NCBI RefSeq assembly: GCF_014203555.1 | Contig: NZ_JACHJH010000006.1 | Coordinates: 372,001 to 436,000, forward strand | Length of the DNA: 64,000 nt | Source of the DNA: Streptomyces olivoverticillatus | Lineage (GTDB): Bacteria > Actinomycetota > Actinomycetes > Streptomycetales > Streptomycetaceae | Reading direction: 5' to 3' | Shown here: piece by piece, positions 16,486-25,094 of the stretch | How positions within the stretch are numbered: the first letter of the stretch is position 1 | How the letters are laid out: each line of letters begins with the position of its first letter | Notes under the pieces: generated by a model | What the model saw: only the letters and a program-made list of their open reading frames with translations | Databases searched by the model: none | What the model was told of the DNA's origin: nothing | Translations under genes and position numbers: made by a program

Positions 16486-17334
16486 ATGCTGCGCATTGCC
16501 GTCCCCAACAAGGGTTCTCTCTCCGAGCCTGCGTCGGCGATGCTCCATGAGGCCGGCTACCGCCAGCGCAAGGACCGCAGGGAGCTCGTCCTCGTCGACG
16601 CGGCGAACGAGGTCGAGTTCTTCTTCCTGCGCCCCCGCGACATCGCCGTCTACGTCGGCTCCGGCAAGCTCGACATTGGCATCACCGGCCGCGACCTGCT
16701 GCTCGACTCCGGCTCCCGGGCCGAGGAGATCATGCAGCTGGGCTTCGCCGGGTCGACCTTCCGCTACGCCACCCGGCCCGGCACCGCCAAGGACGTCTCC
16801 GAGTTCGGCGGGATGACGATCGCCACCTCCTTCGCCGGCCTGGTCACCAAGCACCTCGCCGACAACGGCGTGGACGCCTCCGTCGTCCACCTCGACGGGG
16901 CCGTGGAGACCGCCATCCAGCTGGGCGTCGCCGAGGTCATCGCGGACGTCGTGGAGACCGGCACCACGCTGCGCAACGCCGGGCTGGAGATCATCGGCGA
17001 GCCGATCCTCAAGTCCGAGGCCGTCGTGATCCGCCGCACCGGCGCCCCGGCCGACGACCCCAAGGTGCAGCAGTTCCTCCGCCGCATGCAGGGCGTCCTC
17101 GTGGCCCGCCGCTACGTGATGATGGACTACGACATCCGCGTGGAGCACGTCGAGCGCGCCGTCGCCCTCACCCCGGGCCTGGAGTCGCCCACCGTCTCCC
17201 CCCTGCACCACGAGGGCTGGGTCGCGGTCCGCTCGATGGTCCCGGCCAAGGACGCCCAGCGCATCATGGACGAGCTGTACGAGCTCGGCGCCCGCGCCAT
17301 CCTCACCACCGGCATCCACGCCTGCCGCCTCTGA
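16486..17334 (+). CDS. hisG: ATP phosphoribosyltransferase, long form
   Basis: First and feedback-regulated step of histidine synthesis, joining ATP and PRPP. The 282-residue protein is the long type: it has a catalytic region with LRIAVPNKGSLSEPA, the PRPP loop region DVVETGTTLRNAGLEI, and a C-terminal regulatory domain (about 205-282) that binds histidine. Long HisG does not need HisZ. The ATG at 16486 has AAGGAAA upstream and gives the classical N-terminus. The remaining his genes are not in this window. Confidence 0.95.
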   Translation: MLRIAVPNKGSLSEPASAMLHEAGYRQRKDRRELVLVDAANEVEFFFLRPRDIAVYVGSGKLDIGITGRDLLLDSGSRAEEIMQLGFAGSTFRYATRPGTAKDVSEFGGMTIATSFAGLVTKHLADNGVDASVVHLDGAVETAIQLGVAEVIADVVETGTTLRNAGLEIIGEPILKSEAVVIRRTGAPADDPKVQQFLRRMQGVLVARRYVMMDYDIRVEHVERAVALTPGLESPTVSPLHHEGWVAVRSMVPAKDAQRIMDELYELGARAILTTGIHACRL

Positions 17335-17357
17335 CCGGCGCACCTCCGACCGGCGAA

Positions 17358-17846
17358 GTGCCCGACCGCGAAAGAACGTACGACGTGCCCACCCCCGTGC
17401 CCTCCGGCCTCCCCGAGCTGCCCGTCACCTTCCGCCCGACCCGCACCAGGGTCGTGCTGCTGAGCATCGGCGCCGCCCTGCTCGCCGTGCTCACGGTGCT
17501 GTCGCTGATGCTGGAGGCCTTCACCACGGGGGACCGGGCCACCTTCATCGGCACCGGGCTCCTCGTCTTCGGCGTGCTCGTGCTGCTCAGCCGCCCCAAG
17601 GTCGTCGCCTCCGACGAGGGGGTGACGGTGGTGAACCTGACGACCAGCCGGAAGCTGGCCTGGGCGCAGATCGTCCGGGTCAATCTGCGGGCCGGCGACG
17701 CCTGGGTGCACCTCGACCTCTCCGACGGAACGAGCCTGCCGGCCATGGGCATCCAGCCCGGCATCGCCAAGGACCAGGCCGTCGCCGACGCCCGCGCGCT
17801 GCGCGCCCTCGTCGAAGCGCACGGCACCGCGGGCTCCGCCACCTGA
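17358..17846 (+). CDS. PH-domain membrane protein
   Basis: A 162-residue protein with two membrane helices (about 32-52 and 60-80) followed by a small beta-rich domain (about 85-140) with the bacterial PH-like pattern VVASDEGVTVVNLTTSRKLAWAQI, where the short Trp-containing strand is typical. Its role is unknown; such proteins are assumed to sit at the inner face of the cell membrane. It starts at a GTG 24 bases after hisG and so is probably transcribed with it. The same neighbour is found downstream of hisG in other Streptomyces as far as I recall. Confidence 0.7.
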   Translation: MPDRERTYDVPTPVPSGLPELPVTFRPTRTRVVLLSIGAALLAVLTVLSLMLEAFTTGDRATFIGTGLLVFGVLVLLSRPKVVASDEGVTVVNLTTSRKLAWAQIVRVNLRAGDAWVHLDLSDGTSLPAMGIQPGIAKDQAVADARALRALVEAHGTAGSAT

Positions 17847-17925
17847 CGGGCGCCGCGGCCCCGCACGGGGTGCTGGCCGCCCCGGACGCCACTTCCTTGA
17901 TTACTCTGGTGCCACGGGCACACAC

Positions 17926-18031
17926 GTGCCCCGCCCCTGCCGGGGCACCTGCGAACCGAGGAGTGACGTACTCCGGCAATGGACGGATCGTCCTGTAGTA
18001 CCTGCGCCGCCCCCTACCGCGAGGCGGCGTC
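17926..18031 (+). promoter_or_regulatory. Hairpin-rich leader upstream of the CNNM gene pair
   Basis: About 100 bases before the first CNNM gene contain four hairpins in a row: GTGCCCC/GGGGCAC around 17926-17950, GGAGT/ACTCC around 17961-17975, GGACG/CGTCC around 17982-17994, and GCCGCC/GGCGGC around 18008-18027, the last directly before the start codon. This density is unusual for a simple leader and would suit a cis-acting RNA switch or ribosome-site sequestration. I could not match it to the M-box or another known magnesium or manganese riboswitch. Confidence 0.35.
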
Positions 18032-19378
18032 ATGAGTATCACCGTGTCTCTGCTGCTGCTTGCGGCAGCGCTGCTCCTGATCCTGGCGAACGGCTTCTTC
18101 GTCGCCGCCGAGTTCGGTCTGGTGACCGTCGAGAAGCCGGAGGCCGAGCGGGCCGCGGCCGACGGCGATCCCCGGGCCCGGACCGTGGTCGCCTCCCTTC
18201 GTGAGCTCTCCTTCCAGCTGTCGGGCACCCAATTGGGCATCACCATCACCTCCTTGGTGGTGGGCATGCTCGCCGAGCCCGCGCTGGGCAGCCTGCTGAC
18301 CGGCCCCTTCACGGCGGCCGGGCTGCCGGGCGGCGCCGCACCCGGTGCGGCCGTGGTGACCGGCATGCTGGTGGCCTCCGCCGTACAGATGGTCATCGGC
18401 GAGCTGGTGCCCAAGAACTGGGCCGTCTCCCGGCCGCTCCAGGTCGCGCGGTTTGTCGCCGGCCCGCAGAGCGCCTTCTCCCATCTCTTCCGCCCCGTGA
18501 TCACCCTGCTCAACACGGTCGCCAACCGGCTGGTGCGCGCCCTGGGCGTGGAGCCCGCCGAGGAGCTGGCCTCCGCCCGTACCCCCGGCGAACTGGTCTC
18601 CCTCGCCCGGCACTCGGCCCGGGCCGGCGCCCTGGAGCAGGACACCGCCGACCTGTTCGTGCGGACCCTCTCGCTCGGCGGCCTGACGGCCCAGCACGTG
18701 ATGACGCCCCGGGTGAAGGTCAGCGCCCTGCAGTCCACCGCGACCGCCGAGGACGTCCTCAACCTCACCCGCGCCACCGGCCTGTCCCGCTTCCCGGTCT
18801 ACCGGGAGCGGCTGGACGAGGTCGTGGGCATGGTCCACCTCAAGGACGCCCTCGCGGTGCCCGGCCACGACCGGCTGCGCACGCCCGTCGGGCGGATCGC
18901 CGTGGCCCCCATGCTCGTGCCCGAAACCCTGCCCGTGCAGCCGCTGCTGGAGCGGCTGCGCAGCGAGCAGCCGATAGCCGTGGTCGTCGACGAGTACGGC
19001 GGCACGGCCGGGGTGGTCACGCTGGAGGACATCGTCGAAGAGCTCGTCGGCGAGGTGCGCGACGAGCACGACGCCGCGGACGCCGACCGGCCGGAGCTGG
19101 CACCGGTCGCCTGTGAGGACGGGCGCTCCGCGTGGGACGCCGACGGCGGCTGCCGGGTCGACGCGCTGCGGCGCATCGGCCTGCAGGCGCCCGACGGCCC
19201 GTACGAGACCGTCGCCGGTCTCGTCGCCGACCTGCTGGGACGCATCCCCGCCGCCGGGGACACCGCCGAGCTGCCCGGGTGGCGGCTGTCGGTGCGCCGG
19301 GTGGGGCACCACCGGGCCGAGCGGGTGCGGATCGTCCGTGCGGAGGCCGCCAAGGCGATCGTGGGGGAGCAGCGATGA
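18032..19378 (+). CDS. CNNM/CorC-type membrane protein with CBS pair
   Basis: A 448-residue protein of the CNNM (DUF21) family, formerly called hemolysin-like. Parts in order: a membrane domain with three or four helices (1-195) containing ANGFFVAAEFGLVTVEK and ELVPKNWAVS, a CBS pair (about 205-340) with MTPRVKVSAL, GLSRFPVY, VVDEYGGTAGVVTLEDI, and a C-terminal CorC/HlyC transporter-associated domain (about 355-440). Relatives export or regulate Mg2+ and Co2+, with the CBS pair sensing Mg-ATP. The stop overlaps the start of a second CNNM gene (ATGA), so the two are translated together and may form a hetero-oligomer. A structured leader precedes it. Confidence 0.88.
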   Translation: MSITVSLLLLAAALLLILANGFFVAAEFGLVTVEKPEAERAAADGDPRARTVVASLRELSFQLSGTQLGITITSLVVGMLAEPALGSLLTGPFTAAGLPGGAAPGAAVVTGMLVASAVQMVIGELVPKNWAVSRPLQVARFVAGPQSAFSHLFRPVITLLNTVANRLVRALGVEPAEELASARTPGELVSLARHSARAGALEQDTADLFVRTLSLGGLTAQHVMTPRVKVSALQSTATAEDVLNLTRATGLSRFPVYRERLDEVVGMVHLKDALAVPGHDRLRTPVGRIAVAPMLVPETLPVQPLLERLRSEQPIAVVVDEYGGTAGVVTLEDIVEELVGEVRDEHDAADADRPELAPVACEDGRSAWDADGGCRVDALRRIGLQAPDGPYETVAGLVADLLGRIPAAGDTAELPGWRLSVRRVGHHRAERVRIVRAEAAKAIVGEQR

Positions 19379-20460
19379 GCCTGCTGCAACTCCTCTTCGC
19401 CGTGTTGCTGGTCCTGACCAACGGCTTTTTCGTGGGTGCCGAGTTCGCCCTGGTCTCCGTGCGGCGGAGCCAGATCGAGCCGAAGGCCGCCGAGGGCTCG
19501 GGCCGGGCCCGGACCGTCCTGACCGGACTGGAGAACCTGCCACAGATGATGGCGGCCGCTCAGTTCGGCATCACCGTCTGCTCGCTGACGCTCGGTGCGG
19601 TCGCCGAGCCGACCGTGGCGCGGCTGCTGGAGCCCGCCTTCCACGCGGCCGGTCTGCCCGAGGGGCTGATCCACCCGCTGGGCTATGTGATCGCGCTGGC
19701 CCTGGTGGTCTTCCTGCACCTGGTCATCGGCGAGATGGTGCCGAAGAACCTGGCGATGTCGGCCCCCGACCGGGCGGCGCTGTGGCTGGGCCCCGGGCTG
19801 GTGGCGTTCGCCCGGGTGTGCCGCCCGGTGACCCGGCTGCTGGGCGCCTGCGCCCACGGTGTCCTGCGGCTCTTCCGCGTCGAGCCCAAGGACGAGGTGG
19901 AGGCGGTGTTCACCAGCGAGCAGCTCAACCGGCTGGTCGAGGACTCGCTCCAGGCCGGCCTGCTGGAGCCCGAGCAGCAGGAGCGGCTGGAGGACGCCCT
20001 GGGGCTGGGCAGCCGCCCGGTCACGGACGTCCTGCTCGATCCCGCCACGCTGGTGACGGTCGATCCTTCGGTGACGCCCCGGCAGGTGGAGGAGCTGACG
20101 GTGCGCACCGGATACTCGCGCTTCCCCGTCCGCGCCCCCGGCCGCGGCGGCTCCTTCATGGGCTATTTGCACGTCAAGGACGTCCTCGACTTGGAGGACC
20201 GGGACCGGGCCGTGCCGCAGCGCGTCTGGCGGCGCGTGGAGACGCTCCGCGCCGAGCTGCCGCTGGACGATGCGCTGACGGTGATGCGCAGGGCCGCCGC
20301 CCACCTGGCCGCGGTGACCGACGCGTCGGGGCGGGTGCTGGGCCTGGTCGCCCTGGAGGACGTGCTGGAGATGCTGGTGGGCGAGGTGCGGGACCCGGCG
20401 CACCGGGACGTTCCGGAAGCGCGGGTGCCGAGGGAGCGGGGCGTGGTGGTGCCGGGCTGA
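19375..20460 (+). CDS. Second CNNM/CorC-type membrane protein
   Basis: A 361-residue partner of the preceding gene, with the same DUF21 membrane domain (TNGFFVGAEFALVSVRRSQIE, AAQFGITVCSLTLGAVAEPT, HLVIGEMVPKNLAMS) and a CBS pair (about 215-345, with TGYSRFPVRAPGRGGSFMG and VLGLVALEDVLEMLVGEVRD). Unlike its partner it ends after the CBS pair and lacks the C-terminal transporter-associated domain. It starts at ATG 19375 inside the last codons of the first gene. Tandem CNNM pairs of one long and one short protein are common in actinomycetes. Confidence 0.88.
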   Translation: MSLLQLLFAVLLVLTNGFFVGAEFALVSVRRSQIEPKAAEGSGRARTVLTGLENLPQMMAAAQFGITVCSLTLGAVAEPTVARLLEPAFHAAGLPEGLIHPLGYVIALALVVFLHLVIGEMVPKNLAMSAPDRAALWLGPGLVAFARVCRPVTRLLGACAHGVLRLFRVEPKDEVEAVFTSEQLNRLVEDSLQAGLLEPEQQERLEDALGLGSRPVTDVLLDPATLVTVDPSVTPRQVEELTVRTGYSRFPVRAPGRGGSFMGYLHVKDVLDLEDRDRAVPQRVWRRVETLRAELPLDDALTVMRRAAAHLAAVTDASGRVLGLVALEDVLEMLVGEVRDPAHRDVPEARVPRERGVVVPG

Positions 20461-20475
20461 GCGCGGCGCCCGCCG

Positions 20476-22401
20476 TCAGGGCGACGGGTCCTGGGGGTCC
20501 CGCGCGTCGCCCTGGCGGCGGTGCGGGGAGCCCCAGCCCGGTCCGGAGAGCACCTCTCCGTAGGCCTGCATCAGATCCGGCAGCCGCAGTGTCGCGAGGT
20601 CGTCGCGCGTCGGCGTCCCCGCGTATCCCGACAGCCGCAGATCCCGGTAGGCGCAGCTCTTCTCGTACAGGGTGCGCAGGAAACGGCCGTTGCCCAGCTC
20701 GTCGATCCAGCCCTGCTCGACGACGTGGCCGCTGATGCTGCGCAGCTCCTCCAGCGCTTCCTCGTCCCAGCTGTCGCCGTTCTCCGCGGCGAGGACCTCG
20801 CCGATGCTGGTGAGTTCGGAGGGGCGGTAGCTGGGGAAGTCGACCCGTGTGGTGAAGCGGGAGCCGAGTCCGGGGTTGGCGGCGAGCAGCCGGTCCATGC
20901 CCTCCGGATAGCCGGCGAGGATGACCACCAGCCGGTCGCGGTTGTCCTCGGCGCGTTTGAGCAGCACCTGCAGCGCCTCGTCGCCGTAGGCGTCGCCCTT
21001 GCTGTAGCCGGAGTTGGACAGGCTGTACGCCTCGTCGACGAAGAGCACCCCGCCGAGGGCCGAGTCGATCAGCTCATTGGCCTTGACGGCCGTCTGGCCC
21101 AGGAACTCGCCGACCAGGTCGGCCCGCTGGGCCTCCACCAGGTGGTCGCCGCCGAGCAGCCCGAGGGCGTAGAAGACCCGGCCGAGGATGCGGGCGACCG
21201 TGGTCTTGCCGGTGCCGGAGGGGCCGGAGAAGACGAAGTGGCGCTTGGGGGGCTGGACCGGCAGCCCCTGCCCGGCCCGCAGCCGGGCCATGTGCAGCTG
21301 CGCCGACAGCGCCCGCACCTGCCGCTTGACCGGCTCCAGGCCCACCATCCGCTCCAGCTCGGTCAGGGCCTTGGCCAGGAGGACGGGATCGGAGCGGCCG
21401 GGCAGCGGCTGGGATCCGGGCTGGGCGGGGAGGCGGAACTTCTCGCGCACCCCGTCCGCCTCCACCGCGGTGCTGCCCGCCGGTTCGAGGCCGGTGCCGG
21501 TGAGTACGTCCCGGCCCTCCAGGGGGTCGGCGGCGCTCAGGGCCTCGCTCTCGCCGCCCGGGTCCGGGCCTTCCGGCGACGGGCCGCCCAGCGGTACGGA
21601 CGTCAGGTCCACCGGGTCCCCCAGGCCGTCCCCGTCCGCGATGGCGGTCAGTCGGGCCGAGGTGTCCATGAACGCGGGGTCCACGCGGTGCACGGCACGG
21701 TAGAGCGGCAGGGCGGCGGCGCTGCGGCCGGTGCCCTCGTGGGCACGGGCCAGCCAGTAGCGCAGCTCCTTGCGCTGCGGCTGTTCGCTGCGGCAGCGCA
21801 TCAGCGCGGCCGCCAGCAGCGGTTCCGCCTGCCCGTACATCTCCAGGCGCACCCGGGCCATCCCGCCGAAGAGCCCGGCCTCGATGCCGAGCAGCGGATC
21901 GTCGAGCAGCTGCTCGGTGTGGCGCACGAGCTGGTCCCAGTCCTTGACCAGGTAGGCGCGGCAGGCGTGCAGGAAGCGCACCTGCGGGTCGGTTTCGACC
22001 GGCGGGCAGCCCGCGAGCGCCCGGTCGAGCTCGGGCACGTGCCGGCCGTCGAGCCAGTGAGAGGCATGGGCGAGCAGCAGATCGCGGCTGCTCTCCAGCA
22101 CCGGCTGTACCCACCAGCCCAGCCAGTACCAGGAGTTCAGCGGCCGCCGGTGGCGGGCGCGCTGTTCGCCGAAGCGGTCGCGGTGGCGGAACATCCGCAG
22201 CAGCGCGGTGGTGGTGTCGGCGCGCAGCGCGTGCAGGCCGAGCCAGGCGTCGGCCATCCCCGGGTCCACCCGGACCGCTGCCTTGAACTCCTCTTCGGCC
22301 TGTGCGTACGCGCCCATGGTGTAGGCCTCGACGGCGCGCAGCCAGGCGAGATCGGCCGGGGCGGGTGGGCCCTGCATGCCGAGATCCATCACGTCCCCCA
22401 C
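20476..22401 (-). CDS. TPR-AAA ATPase of the CbxX/EccA type
   Basis: A 641-residue cytosolic ATPase. The N-terminal 270 residues are helical TPR-like repeats (AVEAYTMGAYAQAEEEFKAA; LARAHEGTGRSAAALPLYRA), followed by a Gly/Pro/Glu linker and an AAA domain from about 370 with Walker A GPSGTGKTT, Walker B VLFVDEAY, and the arginine-finger region NPGLGSRF. The layout is that of EccA of type VII secretion, but no other esx/ecc gene is near, so I call only the ATPase family. Starts at 22401 (GTG) and 22389 (ATG, with GGGGGA close upstream) are both plausible. It is convergent with the CNNM pair. Confidence 0.8.
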   Translation of the reverse strand: MGDVMDLGMQGPPAPADLAWLRAVEAYTMGAYAQAEEEFKAAVRVDPGMADAWLGLHALRADTTTALLRMFRHRDRFGEQRARHRRPLNSWYWLGWWVQPVLESSRDLLLAHASHWLDGRHVPELDRALAGCPPVETDPQVRFLHACRAYLVKDWDQLVRHTEQLLDDPLLGIEAGLFGGMARVRLEMYGQAEPLLAAALMRCRSEQPQRKELRYWLARAHEGTGRSAAALPLYRAVHRVDPAFMDTSARLTAIADGDGLGDPVDLTSVPLGGPSPEGPDPGGESEALSAADPLEGRDVLTGTGLEPAGSTAVEADGVREKFRLPAQPGSQPLPGRSDPVLLAKALTELERMVGLEPVKRQVRALSAQLHMARLRAGQGLPVQPPKRHFVFSGPSGTGKTTVARILGRVFYALGLLGGDHLVEAQRADLVGEFLGQTAVKANELIDSALGGVLFVDEAYSLSNSGYSKGDAYGDEALQVLLKRAEDNRDRLVVILAGYPEGMDRLLAANPGLGSRFTTRVDFPSYRPSELTSIGEVLAAENGDSWDEEALEELRSISGHVVEQGWIDELGNGRFLRTLYEKSCAYRDLRLSGYAGTPTRDDLATLRLPDLMQAYGEVLSGPGWGSPHRRQGDARDPQDPSP

Positions 22402-22898
22402 AAACCTGCCCCCGTAGCGTGCCGTGCGCCGGGCGAGTGCCTTGGCCGCGCCTTTCCGAACATCTGTACTGTGGACGGGAGTTGACCAGCGTGCCGACGT
22501 GCCCGCCGGGGTGCCTCCCCGATGGGTGCGCCGCCTCGCATCGTACCTGCGCGAACGGTGTCGGCCGAAGGGTGCGGGGGGTGCTGTTCGCGGCGCGAAC
22601 GCGCTCCGGGGGCAGTGGAAAAAGCGATCCGGAGAGTGGTCACCCAGGGTGACGCGGCGGAGGGATCAGGGGGAACAAAGCCCCCGAATCGACGGGCGGC
22701 GGACAGAACGAAGCCCCCGATCACGGGGGAACAACCGGGGGCTTCGCGTCTGCAAGCAGCCTCATCGGGCCGCACATTGAGAACGTAAGTCCTGTACGCC
22801 CCCCGGGTCAAGCCGAGTTGGGGCAGTAGGCGGGGATCGTTCGCCCTCGGACGGCATGCGGGCGGTGAACGCTCACGGAGCGTAAGCCGGGGGGTAGG
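22402..22898. other. Intergenic region with a cluster of C-rich hairpins
   Basis: No convincing gene is visible in this 497-bp stretch. Between 22674 and 22750 the plus strand holds GGGGGAACAAAGCCCCCGA, then AACGAAGCCCCCGATCA, then CGGGGGAACAAC and CGGGGGCTTCG. Two C-runs can each pair with more than one G-run, giving mutually exclusive hairpins. The repeated GGGGGAACAA and GAAGCCCCCGA blocks suggest internal duplication. It could be a terminator pair, a small RNA or an attenuator. The T-rich tail of a classical terminator is missing. Confidence 0.45.
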
Positions 22899-23528
22899 TC
22901 AGTCGGTTTTCCGAGGCCCCGGGAGCAACTCGTACCCCTCTGGCCTCTCCAGCACCAGGAGTTCGGCATACGGCCGCGTGGGGTCGGTAGTGAAATGTTC
23001 GCGCTCCGCGCGCTTCCAGCCGTCCCAGAAATCGGTCAGTCCGGGGCCGTCGCGGAGTTGACCCCTTTCCCAGGAGCCCTCGTGGGTCAACTCCATCCAC
23101 AGCAGGCACGCCAGATGGGGCCTCAGCTCCCGGCGGCCCGCGCCCACGCCCTCCACCAGGACCACCGGTGCCGGCTCCAGCACCCGCTCGTCTGTGAAGC
23201 GCCGCGCCACCCAGTCGTACACGCGGTACCGGGCGGGCTCCCCGCACGCGAAGGGCGCAAGGATCCACTCCCGGAGCCGCCCGGTCCACTCGAACAGCTC
23301 CTCGTGCGTCGCCAGGTCGTCCAGATGCAGTACGGGCGCATCCCCCAATGCCGCCGACAGCCGTCCGCTGAACGTGGTCTTCCCCGACCCCGCGTGCCCG
23401 TCCACGGCGACGAGCCGCACCGGCCCGACGGACGGCGGCCGCGCCCGCAGCCGCCGGGCGAGGGCGTTCAGGGTGCCGGGGGGTTCGGGTGCGCCGGGCG
23501 GCGCGGGAGGCCGGAAGCGATCGTTCAC
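22899..23528 (-). CDS. Uridine kinase-like P-loop protein
   Basis: A 209-residue cytosolic protein with an N-terminal Walker A loop GHAGSGKTT (residues 44-52), an acidic strand LHLDDL placed as in nucleoside kinases of the uridine kinase/AAA family, and VVLVEGVGAGRREL around residue 125 as in the phosphate-acceptor region. The actinomycete group it resembles is annotated uridine kinase without proof. It begins with GTG 23528. The N-terminal 25 residues are Pro-rich and probably disordered. It is a single gene, divergent from the C39-type protein. Confidence 0.72.
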   Translation of the reverse strand: MNDRFRPPAPPGAPEPPGTLNALARRLRARPPSVGPVRLVAVDGHAGSGKTTFSGRLSAALGDAPVLHLDDLATHEELFEWTGRLREWILAPFACGEPARYRVYDWVARRFTDERVLEPAPVVLVEGVGAGRRELRPHLACLLWMELTHEGSWERGQLRDGPGLTDFWDGWKRAEREHFTTDPTRPYAELLVLERPEGYELLPGPRKTD

Positions 23529-23723
23529 CGGACCACCCTAGGGGCGCCCGCGCCCGGACCGGCATCGCGGACGCGCCGTGCGGGAATCACTGGCCGTGGG
23601 CCACCGCAGCGGCGATAGTGGTCCGGCTGTACCGGGCCGGGCCCGCGCTCGCCGCCCCGTTCGCAGCGCCGCCCGTCCGGCTCGATCCAGCCCCATCCAC
23701 TTCACGACTGGGGGACCACCGTC

Positions 23724-25094
23724 ATGTCCAGCAGACCCACGCCCCGCCGCACCGTGCTCGGCGCGGCCCTCGCCGTCACGGCCGCCGCCCCCCTCGCCTC
23801 GGCCACCTCGGCCTTCGCGGCCGCCTCCGGCGGCGGACCCGGCCGGTCCCCGGCGCCCGTCGACTACCGCGCCTGGGCCACCTATCCCCAGTGGTCCAGC
23901 GGCAAGGGGGCGGGCACCCGGGTCGTCGGCGAGACCCGCCCCGGCCTCGTCATCCACCGCCCCATCGGCACCTTCCGCTACACCGATCCCCATACGGACT
24001 CCACCGCCACCTGGGAGTACGCCACCTGGCTCTCGCCCGTGCACACCCTGCCCGCGCCCGCGAGCGAGGTCGTCGTCTCCTGGAACGCCCGCACCCCCGC
24101 CGGCACCTGGCTCCAGACCGAGCTGCGCGGCAGCTACACCGACGGCACCCGCACCCCCTGGTATGTGATGGGCCGCTGGACCTCCGGCGACGGGCCCGGC
24201 GACATCCGGCGCACCTCCGTCGACGGGCAGGGCGACAAGAAGAGCAGCGTCTCCACCGACACGCTCGCCGTCGACGACCGCGCGAGCGGGCTGCGCATCG
24301 CCTCGTACGAGCTGCGGCTCACCCTCTTCCGCAAGCCCGGCACCGACCGCACCCCCCAGGTCTGGCGGCTGGGTGCCATGGCCTCGGACGTGCCCGACCG
24401 CTTCACGGTGCCCGCCTCGCGGCCGGGGGAGGGCGCCGGGCACAAGCTGAGGGTGCCGCGCTACTCGCAGGAGATCCACAAGGGTCAGTACCCCGAATAC
24501 GACAACGGGGGCGAGGCGTGGTGCAGCCCGACCTCCTCGCAGATGGTCGTCGAGTTCTGGGGCCGCCGGCCCACCGCCGAGGACCTGCGCTGGGTCGACC
24601 CCTCCTACGCCGACCCCCAGGTCTGCCACGCCGCCCGCCACACCTACGACTACCAGTACCAGGGCTGCGGCAACTGGCCCTTCAACGCCGCCTACGCCGC
24701 CACCTACGCCGACCTGCAAGGGGTGGTCACCAGGCTGCGCTCGCTCGGCGACGCGGAGAAGCTGATCCGCGCGGGCATCCCCGTGATCACCTCGCAGTCC
24801 TTCCTCGCCTCCGAGCTCGACGGAGCGGGCTACGGGACGGCGGGGCACCTGATGTGCGTGGTGGGCTTCACCGCGGACGGGGACGTGGTGGCCAACGACC
24901 CGGCGAGCCCCTCGGACGCGGCCGTCGAACGCGTCTACAAGCGCCGCCAGTTCGAGAACATCTGGCTGCGCACCAAGCGCCACAATGTGCAGGGTCAGGT
25001 CAAGAGCGGTTCGGGAGGCGTGTGTTACCTCTACTTCCCGGTCCGCCCGACGGCCCGCCAGGTGCGGGCGCTGGCCTCGGTGGGGGTGCGCTGA
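23724..25094 (+). CDS. Tat-exported C39-family peptidase-like protein
   Basis: A 456-residue extracellular protein. The twin-arginine signal is clear (TPRRTVLGAALAVTAAAPL, cleavage after about residue 33). Residues 45-230 form a beta-sandwich-like domain without a family I know. Residues 240-440 match the papain-like C39_2 fold, with the catalytic Cys at 267 (GEAWCSPTS), the His in GHLMCVVGF and the polar third residue in VVANDPAS. Such enzymes cleave peptides or cell-wall cross-links outside the cell. The ATG at 23724 begins the Tat motif exactly. It is monocistronic as far as can be seen. Confidence 0.85.
   Translation: MSSRPTPRRTVLGAALAVTAAAPLASATSAFAAASGGGPGRSPAPVDYRAWATYPQWSSGKGAGTRVVGETRPGLVIHRPIGTFRYTDPHTDSTATWEYATWLSPVHTLPAPASEVVVSWNARTPAGTWLQTELRGSYTDGTRTPWYVMGRWTSGDGPGDIRRTSVDGQGDKKSSVSTDTLAVDDRASGLRIASYELRLTLFRKPGTDRTPQVWRLGAMASDVPDRFTVPASRPGEGAGHKLRVPRYSQEIHKGQYPEYDNGGEAWCSPTSSQMVVEFWGRRPTAEDLRWVDPSYADPQVCHAARHTYDYQYQGCGNWPFNAAYAATYADLQGVVTRLRSLGDAEKLIRAGIPVITSQSFLASELDGAGYGTAGHLMCVVGFTADGDVVANDPASPSDAAVERVYKRRQFENIWLRTKRHNVQGQVKSGSGGVCYLYFPVRPTARQVRALASVGVR

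Noticed and set aside
17926..18031. M-box magnesium riboswitch before the CNNM genes
   Set aside because: The conserved M-box core blocks could not be found; only unclassified hairpins are reported.
20476..22401. Type VII secretion locus
   Set aside because: The ATPase resembles EccA, but no EsxA/B, EccB-E or mycosin gene lies in the window.
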